The notes under the pieces: model-generated | Seen by the model: only the letters and a program-made list of their open reading frames with translations | The model's database searches: none | Told to the model about the DNA's origin: nothing | NCBI RefSeq assembly: GCF_004379255.2 | Contig: NC_056043.1 | Location: forward strand, 1,550,001-1,614,000 | Direction of reading: 5' to 3' | Source: Salvia splendens | Taxonomy: Eukaryota; Streptophyta; Magnoliopsida; Lamiales; Lamiaceae | Length of the DNA stretch: 64,000 nucleotides | Part shown: positions 53,351 to 64,000 of the stretch, piece after piece | Layout of the letters: each line of letters opens with the position of its first letter | How positions within the stretch are numbered: the first letter of the stretch is position 1 | Program-made: the position numbers and the translations under genes

Positions 53351-54963
53351 TGGTATATTCACGATTTCTATCTTTTGAGTAATTTATTTTGGTTTATTCA
53401 ATCTTTAAGGTAGAAATTTATTAGTGTAGCGTTGGATTTGAGGTAGAAGATTATCAGTTGTGGCTCTTTTAGCTCAAATGTGTAGAGAATTTAGGATTAG
53501 ACAGCGATGCAGACAGGGACATGGCTTTCTGATAAATTTGAGCTGATTGCTTGTTTTATGATTTTAATTTTAAAAAAATTCAACCAAACTTCGTTTTATG
53601 TTCATTGTTCAAGTAGAGAATTGGCTGCTTTACTTGAGCTGTTGTTTACAGTACTATTTTCCCCCAATTGTTGGTACTATAACTAAAGAGTTTGTATGAA
53701 TATGAAAAAAAGATGTATTTAAATGTTAAGTTAACTTAATAGGATGGTATGAAAGGTACATTAGGTATTGCAGATCAAGGTTTCTACATGTTTCCTCACT
53801 ATAGACATTCATAATATTGCAAATACTTACACGTGGAGAGATGGAAATAGAAGAAATAATTGATGTATTTGAAAAGCTATGCTATAAGAGAGGGGAGGAT
53901 GGGAGATGATGATGTTTTTGGTTACATAAGATTTTTTTAACTTCTCCATTCATAGGTTGATATATAGAGTTTAGTACAGAATGAAGTTTGTCATGGAAAA
54001 ACTTCTGCATGTCCACTTGTCCGGGTAGCAAATTCTACTGTAAAAATACAGGCAGTACACCCAGAGTTCTTGTTTTCTTCTCAAGTGAATGACCAGATTT
54101 TTGGTGAGTTAAACTAGTCATGGATACTTCAGTCTCTGATGGCTCCATACATAGTTGGTTGACTTGTATATGTTTTTAATATATAACTCTTCAATCATGG
54201 TATATTTTATCCCTCTTTCAAGTTCATTAGTTTGATATCTAAGTTTTTGCTCTACCTCGATTTCTATGTGGTTGTTTTTTCCCTTGAACTGATGATACAT
54301 AGTTCAGTCATTTTCACAGAATTGGCACGGTATTGATGAGTTTGGTGCTATGACCCACAGTTCGATGTCAGAGGAAATAATTGCTGTCATCGCACACTTA
54401 TTACTTCCTGAGAGTGGTGGACAGAAGATGGAACTTTTCGCCAACACAAGATGTGGACTGTGAAGTATTCCAGATGCCAAAGAGCCATTTGAGCGTAATG
54501 CAGATTCTCAAGGCCTTTCTGTGGCTGTTATACATAAGGTTTCATTACTCGCATTCTCTCAATTAACCACATTGTCTCGTTAGTATCATAGTGTATTCTG
54601 AGTTCAGATGTAATGAATTTCTTCAAACAGATAGGAAAACTATCTGAGATCATTGTCTGTTACTACATATTTAGACCAGTCAATCTAAGCATCTTTTTTG
54701 AACTTTAGGAATGTGAATTTAATTAGTTAACGGCTTCGTTGTAAAAGGCTACCAGAGGTTTAAGACACATGTAGAAAGATTGAAAAGCTACTAGATGCTA
54801 AAACATTGACTTTATTTATACCAAGATACAGTGATTTGCATTTTGAATAATGTCTGAACAAATTTAGGAATAAATGTCTTAAAATAGGCTAGCATTGTTA
54901 TGAACTTTATTCTGAGTATCCATAGTCATTTTGAAACAAATCCTTCCAACACGGCTAGATACC
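53351..54963. other. Intergenic, no recognisable exons
   Basis: I searched for continuation of the glucosidase II-like gene and saw no conserved cysteine-rich second module. The region is AT-rich with scattered stops in all frames. Confidence 0.5.
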
Positions 54964-56530
54964 TCAGAAATCTTTGACAGGGTAGCTGCCTTCCATGGCA
55001 ATGCCACAAACACCACTCCTGTCAGAAGATCCACGATGCAGTTTCATATATCCTTTGTTACCCCAACCAATTCCCCACGAGTTCTTCACAATCCAATACC
55101 CCACACCCTTATCTTCGCCATAGCCCACCACCACAACCCCATGGTTAAGCTTTTTCCCGCAGGATCCGGTGAATACTCCATCAGAGTACAGCTGAAACTC
55201 AGATGCGCTGGCCTCAATGGCTACTGCTATTGGTTGACAAGCCACTGCAGCTTTCATGGCCGTCTCGTTCCTTTCAGGTATTCGAACATAGCCGGTTATG
55301 CTTGCTGCTATCTTTCTTGCTATGATTGGGTTACATATGCCCTGTCTCCCTTTATATGGGTAGTCTTCTTCTAAACTCATGCCACCATTCAGCATCATGA
55401 ATTCGTATGCTTTTTCCATGAGTCCACCTCTACAACCATGGTTATCAATGCCTAAACTACAGTCCACAAGCTCTTGTGGAGACAATGATACCAATTTTCC
55501 AGTTTTGATCTGGTTGATTCCTTCTACTGCTCCTATAGCGCCGAAAACGCCCAACAACTACCTGTAATGGAAGGTTTTCAATCCATGTCTTTGAATAGAA
55601 AATGGGCAAATTGCCAAAAAAATCACAAAGTTTGGTCAATTACTGGTCAATCCCGCTACTTAAAAAAATGGCCTATTATCACAACTTTGACATTTTTCTC
55701 AATTGTCCCACGGTGAAAAATTCAGGTCGTGCTACGTGTCTGAATTTATTGATGTGACGTGTACTTGTGTAAAAATTAAAGACGTAGCTTGACTAGGTGT
55801 ATTAAATGACGTTATCTAAGTAGCCGGACGTTTTGTCCACATAGTGTTTTCTGTTTTCCCCATCATACATAATTTTCCCCAAATATGAGATTATGAGACA
55901 AACAACTAAGAAAAATGTCAAAGTTATGATATAATCGGCCATTTCTGAAAGTTGCGGGATTGGCCAAACTTTGTGGTTTATTCCCGGCAATTTTCCGAGG
56001 AAAAAACAGCATGTGAAGTGTGTGTATGTTGAGATAGCTTTGTTCTAGAAACTGCCTGAACAAAAAGAAAAAAGTTTTGTACCACAAGAGTCTTGATTCT
56101 TGATACTTGTCACAGCACCTTTCTTCCTCCAGTCTATGCTAGATGGTGCAGCATAGTTACCGACTTTGTAGCTATGTTTCTGATTGTCTGGAAGCCGACG
56201 CCCTTGGCTCTTATAACCCAAGTAGGTGGTCTGGAACTCAAAGTTTGTCATGTCTGCAAACTCATTGTCAGTTAGTGTGTAAGAAAGATTCTGTGCATTT
56301 ACAAACTGTATGAACTTAAGATTAGACTGGTAGATTCCAAATCGCATGTTCCATTCATCCTTGCTATAGTATGTTTTCCCATGTTGCTTCAGTCAGGTTT
56401 TGTATCTCCTCTCCATCACCGTTACTTCCCCCGTTGGCTTCTCTGGGCATGCGTCTGTGCAAACGCACAGAATGCACACGAGCACAATGGCTAACATGCT
56501 GTTTCTTGTATCAGGTGAAGTGATCTTCAT
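54964..56530 (-). pseudogene. Papain-like cysteine protease, disrupted
   Basis: The first exon (56530 down to about 56082) begins with a signal peptide (MLAIVLVCILCVCTDA). The inhibitor I29 propeptide follows (RFGIYQSNLKFIQFVNAQN, LTDNEFADMTNFEF), then the mature start (PSSIDWRKKGAVTSIKNQDS). An in-frame TGA at 56393-56395 replaces what is normally a tryptophan codon in this propeptide. The intron (about 55568-56080) contains a foldback MITE. The second exon restarts at the active site, where SCWAFS is still encoded. A one-base deletion near 55545 then shifts the frame for all downstream sequence. The rest includes GGLMEKAYEFM, the catalytic His (KKLNHGVVVVGYG) and Asn (WIVKNSWGIGWG), ending at 54964. 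Both lesions would prevent an active enzyme. Confidence 0.9.
55604..55996. mobile_element. Foldback (Mutator-like) MITE in the protease intron
   Basis: The left arm GGGCAAATTGCC...CACAAAGTTTGGTCAAT pairs with GGAAAATTGCCGGG...CACAAAGTTTGGCCAAT from the right. The two arms also share ATGGCC-TATTAT and AACTTTGACATTTTT, each over about 110 bp. The possible 9 bp flanks match poorly (5 of 9). It is similar in design to the element at 7688-8041. Confidence 0.75.
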
Positions 56531-56659
56531 TTTTGAGCCAAGGCTGATTTCGAGGAATTGAAGTTCGGTGCGAGGTTTGGCTTCTGAACTCTTGCATGAT
56601 ATAGGTGTTGTGACATGTATACGTATATTGGTGGGAAATTCTGTTTGATTCATGTCTGA

Positions 56660-58170
56660 TTTGCCTTATTTTTCTGTTGCTGAGTGGTTTGTTGCGTCTC
56701 CTTTGTGTATAGTTCATGCTTCATATATGTTGAGTTGTGTATAAATTTCTTCATTCTCTTCCGTGTTTAAATTTCATATGCAGTTAGATTATTTGATTGA
56801 ACCTCTATAATTTTAGGGAAATCTCAAAAGTTGACTTTTCAGGTTAGATTATTCGTTTGACAAGTAAAATATTTAAAAATTGAAGGCAATTTTGCATATT
56901 ATTGACTCTAAGGTGTAAGACTGTAACCTTCTCCTCTTATTAAATTATTCTCGAGTCAATTCAATCTTGGGCAATCTCGGCACAAGTTAATCTTGACAAT
57001 ATCGAAGGCTATTTTGCATTTCTGATCAGTTATCATGATTATGGAATGTAATTCAGTGTTTATTTTTTTTTATTATATCAATACATAACATATCTATTTG
57101 ACTTTAATATTCAAATATCTCTCCCATGTATGGAGTAATGAAAGTAGTACTTTTATTTTAATACCTTCATAAATACTATGCCTATAGGTGAATTTGAACA
57201 AAAGATTTAACATGCATATATATAGCCATTGATAGACACAGAATGTATGTCCTTTATCAGCCTATATATAGTATTATTAAAATTTGATCGATTTGTGATC
57301 CGAGCAACTAATCATCCAACTATGATTCTTAGCTCTTCCTCCATTCTATTCAGTTAAGTGTACATATTATGACTCACAATGTCACCTAAATTATCTGTTT
57401 AGTGATCGGTTTGGACGGATCAGATAAGATTGAGTCTTATGAATGTTGTTTAGTTGGATTGGTAGAGCGGTGAATCAGATGAGATTGAGTCTTATGCATG
57501 TTGTTTAGTTGGATAGATAGAATCTGATACTTAATCTCGAGATAATATCATGCCGGATTGGTGCTGAGAAATAGTAGTATACTATATAATATGGAGACAG
57601 AATTGCCCTACATGTGGGTTTAGTTTGCAGCCGAAGTAAACATTTCACATGGGTAGACATTATCCTTTTCTAATATCCCTTCACTTTCCACAGCTCATCC
57701 ATCCAAAAATACCCTCTTCCATCTTCCATTACCAACATTTTCTTCTTCTTTTCTCAATTATTAAATTAAATCATATCAAGAATCTTCCCTCATCATTAAG
57801 AATACGCGTCTTCTTCATTTCGGCTCAAAATCAATAACATGAAGGATTATTAATGACATAATTGTGTGTAAATATTCGATCTTGTCCCATTATTTTAGCG
57901 TTTTAATGAAACATACCCGATTTTTCACTTTTTTGGCTTAAAAATATCCCGGAAAAATTGTCCAAAACATTTTAAGCGAGAAATGAAATGTCAGGTGTTT
58001 TTTTTTCAGTTGTCCTAATTAAGGCTGAGACATTTTCGTATAATACGCTAAAACGATGGGCCATTATACATGTTCCACTCATATTATATAGATAGAATTG
58101 ATTGTTGATGAATAAAATAAAATAAAAATAAATATAACAATATCTTACATTGACGTAAAGAGAGGATTGA
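56660..58170. other. Intergenic, AT-rich with a short tandem repeat
   Basis: A unit of about 58-60 bp is repeated at roughly 57420-57477 and 57478-57535 (core GATTGAGTCTTATG-ATGTTGTTTAGTTGGAT). No gene is supported. Confidence 0.5.
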
Positions 58171-58177
58171 AACTCTT

Positions 58178-58345
58178 ATAAAGGTCGCATGCTGTCACTT
58201 TTCTTATCAATAATTGATTTTAGGATGAAATCTTGAGGTCGCCTATTGTGGACTAAATTTAACTGGTCCAACAATATATCTTGGTTTTAAATTTTGGTAA
58301 TTTCAATAGAGAACTGGTCCAATCCGATCATAAAAAAGTTCAATC
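58178..58345 (+). mobile_element. Decayed relative of the TRIM at 6.6 kb
   Basis: TTGATTTTAGGATGAAATC, GGACTAAATTTAACTGGTCC, CAACAATATATCTTGG and AAAAAAGTTCAATC follow each other in the same order as similar blocks in the TRIM (LTR end and interior). The primer-binding site and second LTR are not recognisable, so this is an old remnant. Confidence 0.5.
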
Positions 58346-58780
58346 TCTCCAATTTAGTGTACGAGAGAATTGGAATATATGTGTCATGGTCACCGTTTCT
58401 ATCATTAATTGCTTTCTGGAATTATGAATTTCTATCATACTTTGGGGGGGAATAAAACACGAAATTAAATTACAGAATTTAATAAAGCATTCCAATATAA
58501 TGTCATTTTGACACATGGTATATGTTCCAAAATATATAGTATGATTTGGCAAAAGTGAGGATCTCACACCTCCAGCATTAGTCTAATCAGCCATTACCTA
58601 TGTCCAAAGTAGAGTTCCAAGAATTGTATGCACATGATCGTGATTCCTTTTTATGACAGCCAAAGTGGTGGTGTGGTTCATTATGCAATAAAGTTTGCAC
58701 CCTAGTGGGTTTAGAATTCTCCTTCATTCTTCATTATATTGCCCACTTACTATTGCCAACCTTCAAATTGAAGATATATC
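58346..58780. other. Intergenic, AT-rich
   Basis: No feature recognised. Confidence 0.5.
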
Positions 58781-58794
58781 TACATCTTTATATG

Positions 58795-59215
58795 TTTATT
58801 AAGAGGGTGTGTATTTGTGTCTTGGTTATGTTGTGTTGTATATATATATATATATTTATACGTTTACTAAGAGGATGAGTATTTTGTGTCTTGATTCTGA
58901 TGTGTTGTATATATGTGTTGTATAGGGGTGCGTTATATTGCTAACTATTTAAATTGATAACTCTGCTAACTTATTAATAATGCAGTGTATTAAAAATGTC
59001 AACACGAAGATATTAAAATGTCAACACATAATATCAACACAGTATATTGAAGTTCAACAAAATTATGTACTGACATTTTTAACACACTGCATTGATGAGT
59101 TAGCAGAGTTAACAACTTAAATAGTTAGCAATTGATCACACTCCGTGTTGTATATATATATTTATACGTTTACTAAGAGGATAGGTATTTGTGTCTTGGT
59201 TAGGTTGTGCTGTGT
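58795..59215 (+). repeat. Short tandem repeat with TA tracts
   Basis: A unit of about 65 bp (TTTATACGTTTACTAAGAGGAT, then GTCTTGGTTATGTTGTGTTG and a TA tract) occurs about three times. The last two copies are separated by a palindromic element. Confidence 0.6.
58925..59144. mobile_element. 220 bp palindromic element in a TA tract
   Basis: The left GGGGTGCGTTATATTGCTAACTA pairs with GGAGTGTGATCAATTGCTAACTA from the right, followed by further matching (TAACTCTGCTAAC, ATGCAGTGT, TTAAAAATGTC). It is flanked by TGTTGTATA-type sequence. The ends resemble those of the large element at 23131-25475. Confidence 0.75.
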
Positions 59216-61280
59216 TGTTGTTCTTTTCTCGTGATTAATTTATAGTCGTTATTTTTTCTTTTCTTTTGTTTGTGTCAAGATAGTTTTATATATTTGTGTC
59301 TTTGGAATTCTTTGTTATTTGGAGTATCTATCTTATATATTTTGTTATTTTTTACTATGGGATCCTAGACTTCCTATAGGCATTTTATTTTGAACATTTT
59401 TTGTTATATAAAAAAATGAAAAGGATGGGGGAATTTGAATAAAAATTATTGTAAAAAATGAACATTATTTTCCTTATTAGATAGAAGAGATTTACTGTGG
59501 ATGTATCTCTTTTACTAAGATAAATGCAAACCCAGATTCAAATTTTGGAGTCATTTTTTTTCACTGTTAATTGGATGCATTATTAACATCATTTTTAATT
59601 TTGAATGAATTAGAAAGAAAATACCAGCTTGATATGATTTATAGACAAAATTACATGATTAAAATTCGTCACCCACGATGAAGTTACCGTCACATTCTCT
59701 CTCCTTTTTTTTAATGAGTATATTTAATTCGTTGGCATTTTTTGGGATTTCAACCAAACAAAATCAGATTAGAATCTTCAGAAGCAATACGTGGTACGAA
59801 AACCATGTTGGGGTTCACTTTAATAATAACCTTTGATATATAGTACTATAATGACTTAGATTGCATATCCACCTATCGTGATTGTCCAAGATTTAGGACC
59901 AAATATATTCATTTTAGGGTAATTATTCTAAAAAAAATGTTCTATTAGTATGGTCGATAGTCAATGGCAAATTCAATAAATGCAACTTGTGAGGATGAAC
60001 GCAGTCAAAAAATTTCACCAATAAAATCAAGATAGGATAGAGTTGACATAGTCAATGCGACAACCGTCACTTTAAAGAGCTAGGACACACACACCACACC
60101 TGAGGTTAGCGGTTATAGTTTCATAAGTCAAATTTAATATAATTTATGATCATAAAGTATGATTCCCACCAAAATAATACTACTACAAATCAATCACTTA
60201 AATTATGTTAGACGTTAAAACAATCTTTCAGATTATTCTCATTGATTGAGACAGAGTACTATATGACCAGTCATAATATGATCGAATAGCACTAATCAGA
60301 ACGAAATTTGACTTGAGACGCAAGATTGATCCAACAGTGATGAATTTGAATGAAATGTTGATAGAAGATTGATCCAACCCACCAAGAAAGGAAAGAAGTT
60401 GATATGAACAAAGAGAGAATGTTGTGAAAAAAATAAATGTGTATGAAATTAGGAAGAGTGTAATAAGGGCTGGAGGCCACAACCACAAGGGCACGTGGTT
60501 TCTGATTCCCACTCAATTTTTTAGTTAATAAACAACTCTCACTCATACCGTTGGGATTCAACACCCCAACCCTACCCCCCTAAGCTGTTGATAGCTGTCC
60601 TAATCTTCTCCCCCCCATGTGACCCCACTTCTATGGACAGTAAGAAATTCTTGTTTTTTTGATAAATTATTTTTAATACTTTTCTTGAAAGATTATACTA
60701 GATATAGAGTAGTGAATGTGATGATGATGTTTTTTAATTAAAAAAAAGATTAAAATTATTTTTTCATATATTCCATGGTTATTCAAACTTGTGACTTATT
60801 AGTTGGAGATGAGCTCTCTTCTAAATTAAGCGGCAATGATGTTTTTATACTCCTTCGTCAGTCATTACTTATCGTCGGTTTCTTTTTCACTTTATCCATC
60901 AATACTTGTAATACATACTTTTTTACTATACTTCTGATAGATAACATGTCCAACTATATTTATCTCACTCGCATTTCACTATAAACCTAATATATAAATG
61001 TATAATTCATATTTAACTAACTTTTTTTACAATTCTTAAAACCCATGTCGAGTTAACCTGTGATATTTTATGACGGAGTATTAAAGAGATGGTTACTAAT
61101 GATTTTTTATTTATCTTACCGTGACTTGAACCTCTCACTTATTACTCGGATATAAGCATTTTACCAATTAAGTTGCGTTTTATCATGATAATAATTATTT
61201 TATGTCTATCTTCTTTTCTTGGAATATAGTAAAAGTGATAGAAAATGAATTTTTCTTTCTTTTTTTGAATGTGGGATTTG
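59216..61280. other. Intergenic upstream of the bZIP gene
   Basis: AT-rich, with no gene recognised in either strand. A C/A-rich patch lies near 60545-60625. Confidence 0.5.
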
Positions 61281-61284
61281 TGTA

Positions 61285-61291
61285 TATATAA
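61285..61291 (+). promoter_or_regulatory. TATA box of the bZIP gene
   Basis: TATATAA is followed by GGCC about 57 bp before the chosen ATG. Confidence 0.55.
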
Positions 61292-61347
61292 GGCCTTTCA
61301 TGTTAACATGTTGTAGTTTGGTTTTGGCAAAAAGAAAATTAGGCATC

Positions 61348-63600
61348 ATGGCTCAATTACCTCCCAAAGTGCCTACCATCACTCCAAATTGGGGTGATTT
61401 CTCCCCCCATCAAAAGATGGAGGGCTTGTCCATCAACCACCTCCACCACAACAACAACAACCCGATGTGGGTCGACGAGTTCCTCGACTTCTCGCCGGCC
61501 CGCCGCGGGTCCCACAAGCGGTCGATGAGCGACTCGATCGCCTTCCTGGATGCCCCGATGGCGGAGGAGTGCCGCAGGTCGAACTCCTCCGCCATCGGCG
61601 CCGACGGGTTCGAGGGGCTCGACGACGACCAGCTCATGTCTATGTTCGACGACGACGGCGTTGCCGCCGCGGGCCCCGCGTCGAACCCCTCGTCCCCTTC
61701 CGACGACGACCCGGCTCGGCCTCGGGTCCGCCCGAAGAGCGAGCCGGAGGAGGATGCCGACGGCCTATACACCGCCGCCGCGGATAACTCCGGCGAGAGG
61801 ATTGCCGATCCAAAGCGGATCAAGAGGTAAACTACTCATCATTTCCACACACAAACACACACTGCAACGTATTATATATATGTATGTATAATGCATGTAA
61901 TTAAAAACTATAGATTTGGAACACAATTTCAGAATTTTGGCCAATCGGCAATCAGCACAAAGGTCAAGAGTGAGAAAATTGCAGTATATTTCTGAGCTTG
62001 AGTGCAGCGTTACTTCACTTCAAGTGAGAATCAAACATTTATTTTTTTCTTGGTTTCGATAATTTGAATATATATATTTATTGAAATGGTGAATTTAATT
62101 TAGGCTGAAGTCTCAGTGTTATCACCACGAGTAGCTTATTTGGACCACCAACGCCTCGTACTAAATGTTGACAACAGTGTTCTTAAGCAAAGAATCGCAG
62201 CTTTAGCTCAAGATAAAGTTTTCAAAGATGGTAAGTTTCCTATTTAATTAATTACTTTTTTTCATACAAATTATTAGGAATTTTATAATGTGATTTAGAT
62301 CATGATACCATGCCTTAATTATTTTCTCCATGCTCATCAAATTGATATATACATTTTTGTGTTTCATAAAATAGCCTACAAATTTTATGCTAATTTTTTG
62401 CATTAGTAGTGTAAATATATTATTCCTAGAGTTTACATTAAATAAACATGATTTTATTCAAAATGAAGTTTACTTTCATGAAATACTATTAATTAATAAC
62501 TTCTATATACCTAATCTACACTAGTACTTTGTAATTATGCACAGTGACGGATCAAGAATATAATTTTGGATGTGGTAGAATAAAATCACTAAAAATTAAA
62601 TGTAATGCTCCAATTGTAGATTGTGGAGTATAACCCTAATTCTTTTGCTATTTTGAATCGGGTGTCTCCCTTGTGGGAAAAATCATTAAAAAATAAATGT
62701 AATTCTCCAATTGTAGTTCTTCACATGCATGTGATATTAGAACCTCAACATGGGAGAATAATCCAATCTCCTTTCTTGGTCAATATTACTCCCTCTGTCC
62801 CCGATTAATTGTCACTCTTTAACCGGGCATGAGTTTTAAGAAATGTAAAGAAAAATTGGTTGAAAAAGTTAATGGAATGTGGGACCTACTTTTTTTATAT
62901 TGGTTTTATAATAAAATGTGAATGAAGTGAGTTAGTGGAATGTGAGACCTACTTACCATTTATGGTAAAAATGAAGTGTGACAATTATTGAGGGACGGGC
63001 CGAAATGAAAAGAGTGACAATTAATCGGGGACGGATGGAGTATTAATTACACAAATATAGATTTTTAAAAATAATAGTCATATAAAAAAGCAGAAAGAGG
63101 TAGCCAAAGATAAATCCAGTAACTTTTTAATCTTTCTTTCTTTGCCAAGAAATAATTCAATAGCAAATTTTCTCTATATTCCAAACTCTTGCAATAATTG
63201 GACAATTGATATACATACTTGTTAGTGGATAGAACACTATAATATATGTGACAGCACAAACCCATCTGCACTTCTATCCACCAAAATACATTTCTTGATA
63301 TTAGTGGTACATAAATTTAATTAAACATGGTAAGTAGTAGTATTTTACTTATTACATATTCATGAAATGATTATACACTCACACCTATTTCTTGTGATAC
63401 CCAAATCTCTAGTTATATTGAATTATAATTTTTTATTTAACAAAAATGCAGCTCATCAAGAAGCATTGAAGAGGGAAATTGAGAGACTGAGGCAAATATA
63501 TTACCAACAAAATATGAAGAATTTGGAGAATGACACAATTCCAAATTCACCATCAAGACTTGCCGATAATGCTGAGGAAGAACAACTAGCAGTCAACTGA
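61348..63600 (+). CDS. bZIP transcription factor (bZIP34/bZIP61-like, group E)
   Basis: A nuclear DNA-binding regulator. Arabidopsis relatives bZIP34/61 act in pollen wall and lipid-related development. Exons 61348-61826, 61933-62023, 62104-62230 and 63452-63600 join in frame to 281 residues. The ATG at 61348 (MAQLPPKVP) is preferred over one 48 bp upstream, because the family starts MAQLPPK. The N-terminal region has NPMWVDEFLDFS and the serine-rich HKRSMSDSIAFLDAP. The basic region NRQSAQRSR (N-x7-R) spans the exon 1-2 junction downstream, and the leucine zipper follows (LQYISELECSVTSLQAEVSVL). The zipper then includes the proline and LDHQRLVLNVDN block characteristic of this subgroup, and the tail has AHQEALKREIERLRQIYYQQ. 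The 1.2 kb last intron holds a Stowaway MITE. Exon 1 is strongly GC-rich. A possible 3'UTR intron ends near 63739. Confidence 0.95.
62789..63040. mobile_element. Stowaway MITE in the last bZIP intron
   Basis: The ends CTCCCTCTGTCCCCGATTAATTG and CTCCATCCGTCCCCGATTAATTG (reverse complement of right) are flanked by TA on both sides. 252 bp, non-coding. Confidence 0.93.
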
Positions 63601-64000
63601 CATATATTTATGTCACACATTAATTAATTTCTAAGGTACTATACTAATTTCGGTCATTTAATACATTTTTCGTTAATATATACATGTGACAATAAACCCA
63701 ATTTTGAAATAATTACAATTAATTTTATCTTTGATGCAGGATTCTAGCACTACCATAAAAGAGGAGCCTTTGTGAACTGTAGAGTAATCAAGTTTACAAA
63801 TAAGAAGCTCTTTATTTTTGTGGGCTTAGCAAAAATCTCTTTTCTTGGCTTAATTATTAGGGAGAACTGAGAAGAGTGTTTATTTGATTTAATTTCATTT
63901 TATTTTAATTTTTTTGGATTATCAGCCAATCATCAAATTTTATTCTTCAGAAGCATGTCTGTAGATGATTAATTGGTGTATGTATAATGTGTGTATCATT
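63601..64000 (+). other. bZIP 3'UTR and flank
   Basis: Non-coding. TTTCTAAG|GTACTATA (about 63635) and TTTGATGCAG|GATT (63739) could delimit a 3'UTR intron. No further gene is seen before the window ends. Confidence 0.4.

Noticed and set aside
55595..56005. 9 bp target duplication for the MITE in the protease intron
   Set aside because: Only 5 of 9 positions match, so the duplication is not claimed even though the inverted arms are clear.

Overview
The window is nuclear DNA of a flowering plant, most likely a core eudicot. It is AT-rich, its genes have many GT-AG introns, and it carries plant-type (TTTAGGG)n repeats, a CC-type (ROXY) glutaredoxin, a DUF674 locus and plant retroelement lineages (Tat and chromovirus Ty3/gypsy, a TRIM, a tRNA-type SINE). 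Stowaway, Harbinger and Mutator-like MITEs are frequent. An asterid/Lamiales origin is possible from the O-methyltransferase and MITE types, but that is only an inference.

Five genes look intact. From left to right they are: a single-exon CC-type glutaredoxin (+, 7345-7668); a five-coding-exon prohibitin (-, 16479-18345) with a 5'UTR intron; a nine-exon 20S proteasome alpha-6 subunit (PAA1 type; -, 28251-30524); a twelve-exon peroxisomal acyl-CoA oxidase (ACX3 type; -, 36527-40387); and a four-exon bZIP34/61-like transcription factor (+, 61348-63600). For the multi-exon genes I placed every coding splice junction by hand, and all reading frames close.

Broken genes lie between them: an F-box-associated-domain fragment (22 kb), an O-methyltransferase lacking its SAM-binding core (27.5 kb), a duplicated 3' end of ACX3 (31.5-32.2 kb), a tandemly duplicated DUF674 locus (32.6-34.6 kb), one exon of a glucosidase II beta-like gene (53.2 kb), and a papain-type cysteine protease with a nonsense codon and a frameshift (55-56.5 kb).

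Mobile DNA fills much of the rest. A 5.7 kb chromovirus (8673-14417, minus strand, TSD GAGTA) has lost its protease and holds a captured PHD-finger gene fragment in gag. A 10.7 kb Tat-type Ty3/gypsy element (41775-52456, minus strand, TSD CTTGC) has dual RNase H and a separate gene on the opposite strand that appears to be spliced. A complete 478 bp TRIM lies at 6629-7106 and a SINE with a 16 bp target duplication at 14683-14873. Five PIF/Harbinger elements have TTA/TAA target duplications. Five Stowaway-type MITEs and two Mutator-like foldback MITEs are present. Four palindromic elements lie in (TA)n tracts, and one of them carries a 2 kb internal minisatellite.

The intact genes are not an operon or pathway. 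They are independently regulated housekeeping or developmental genes embedded in repeat-rich intergenic DNA. The most unusual features are the multi-exon antisense gene of the Tat element, the cluster of single-base homopolymer frameshifts in that very young element, the PHD-finger capture in the chromovirus, and the minisatellite-expanded foldback element.
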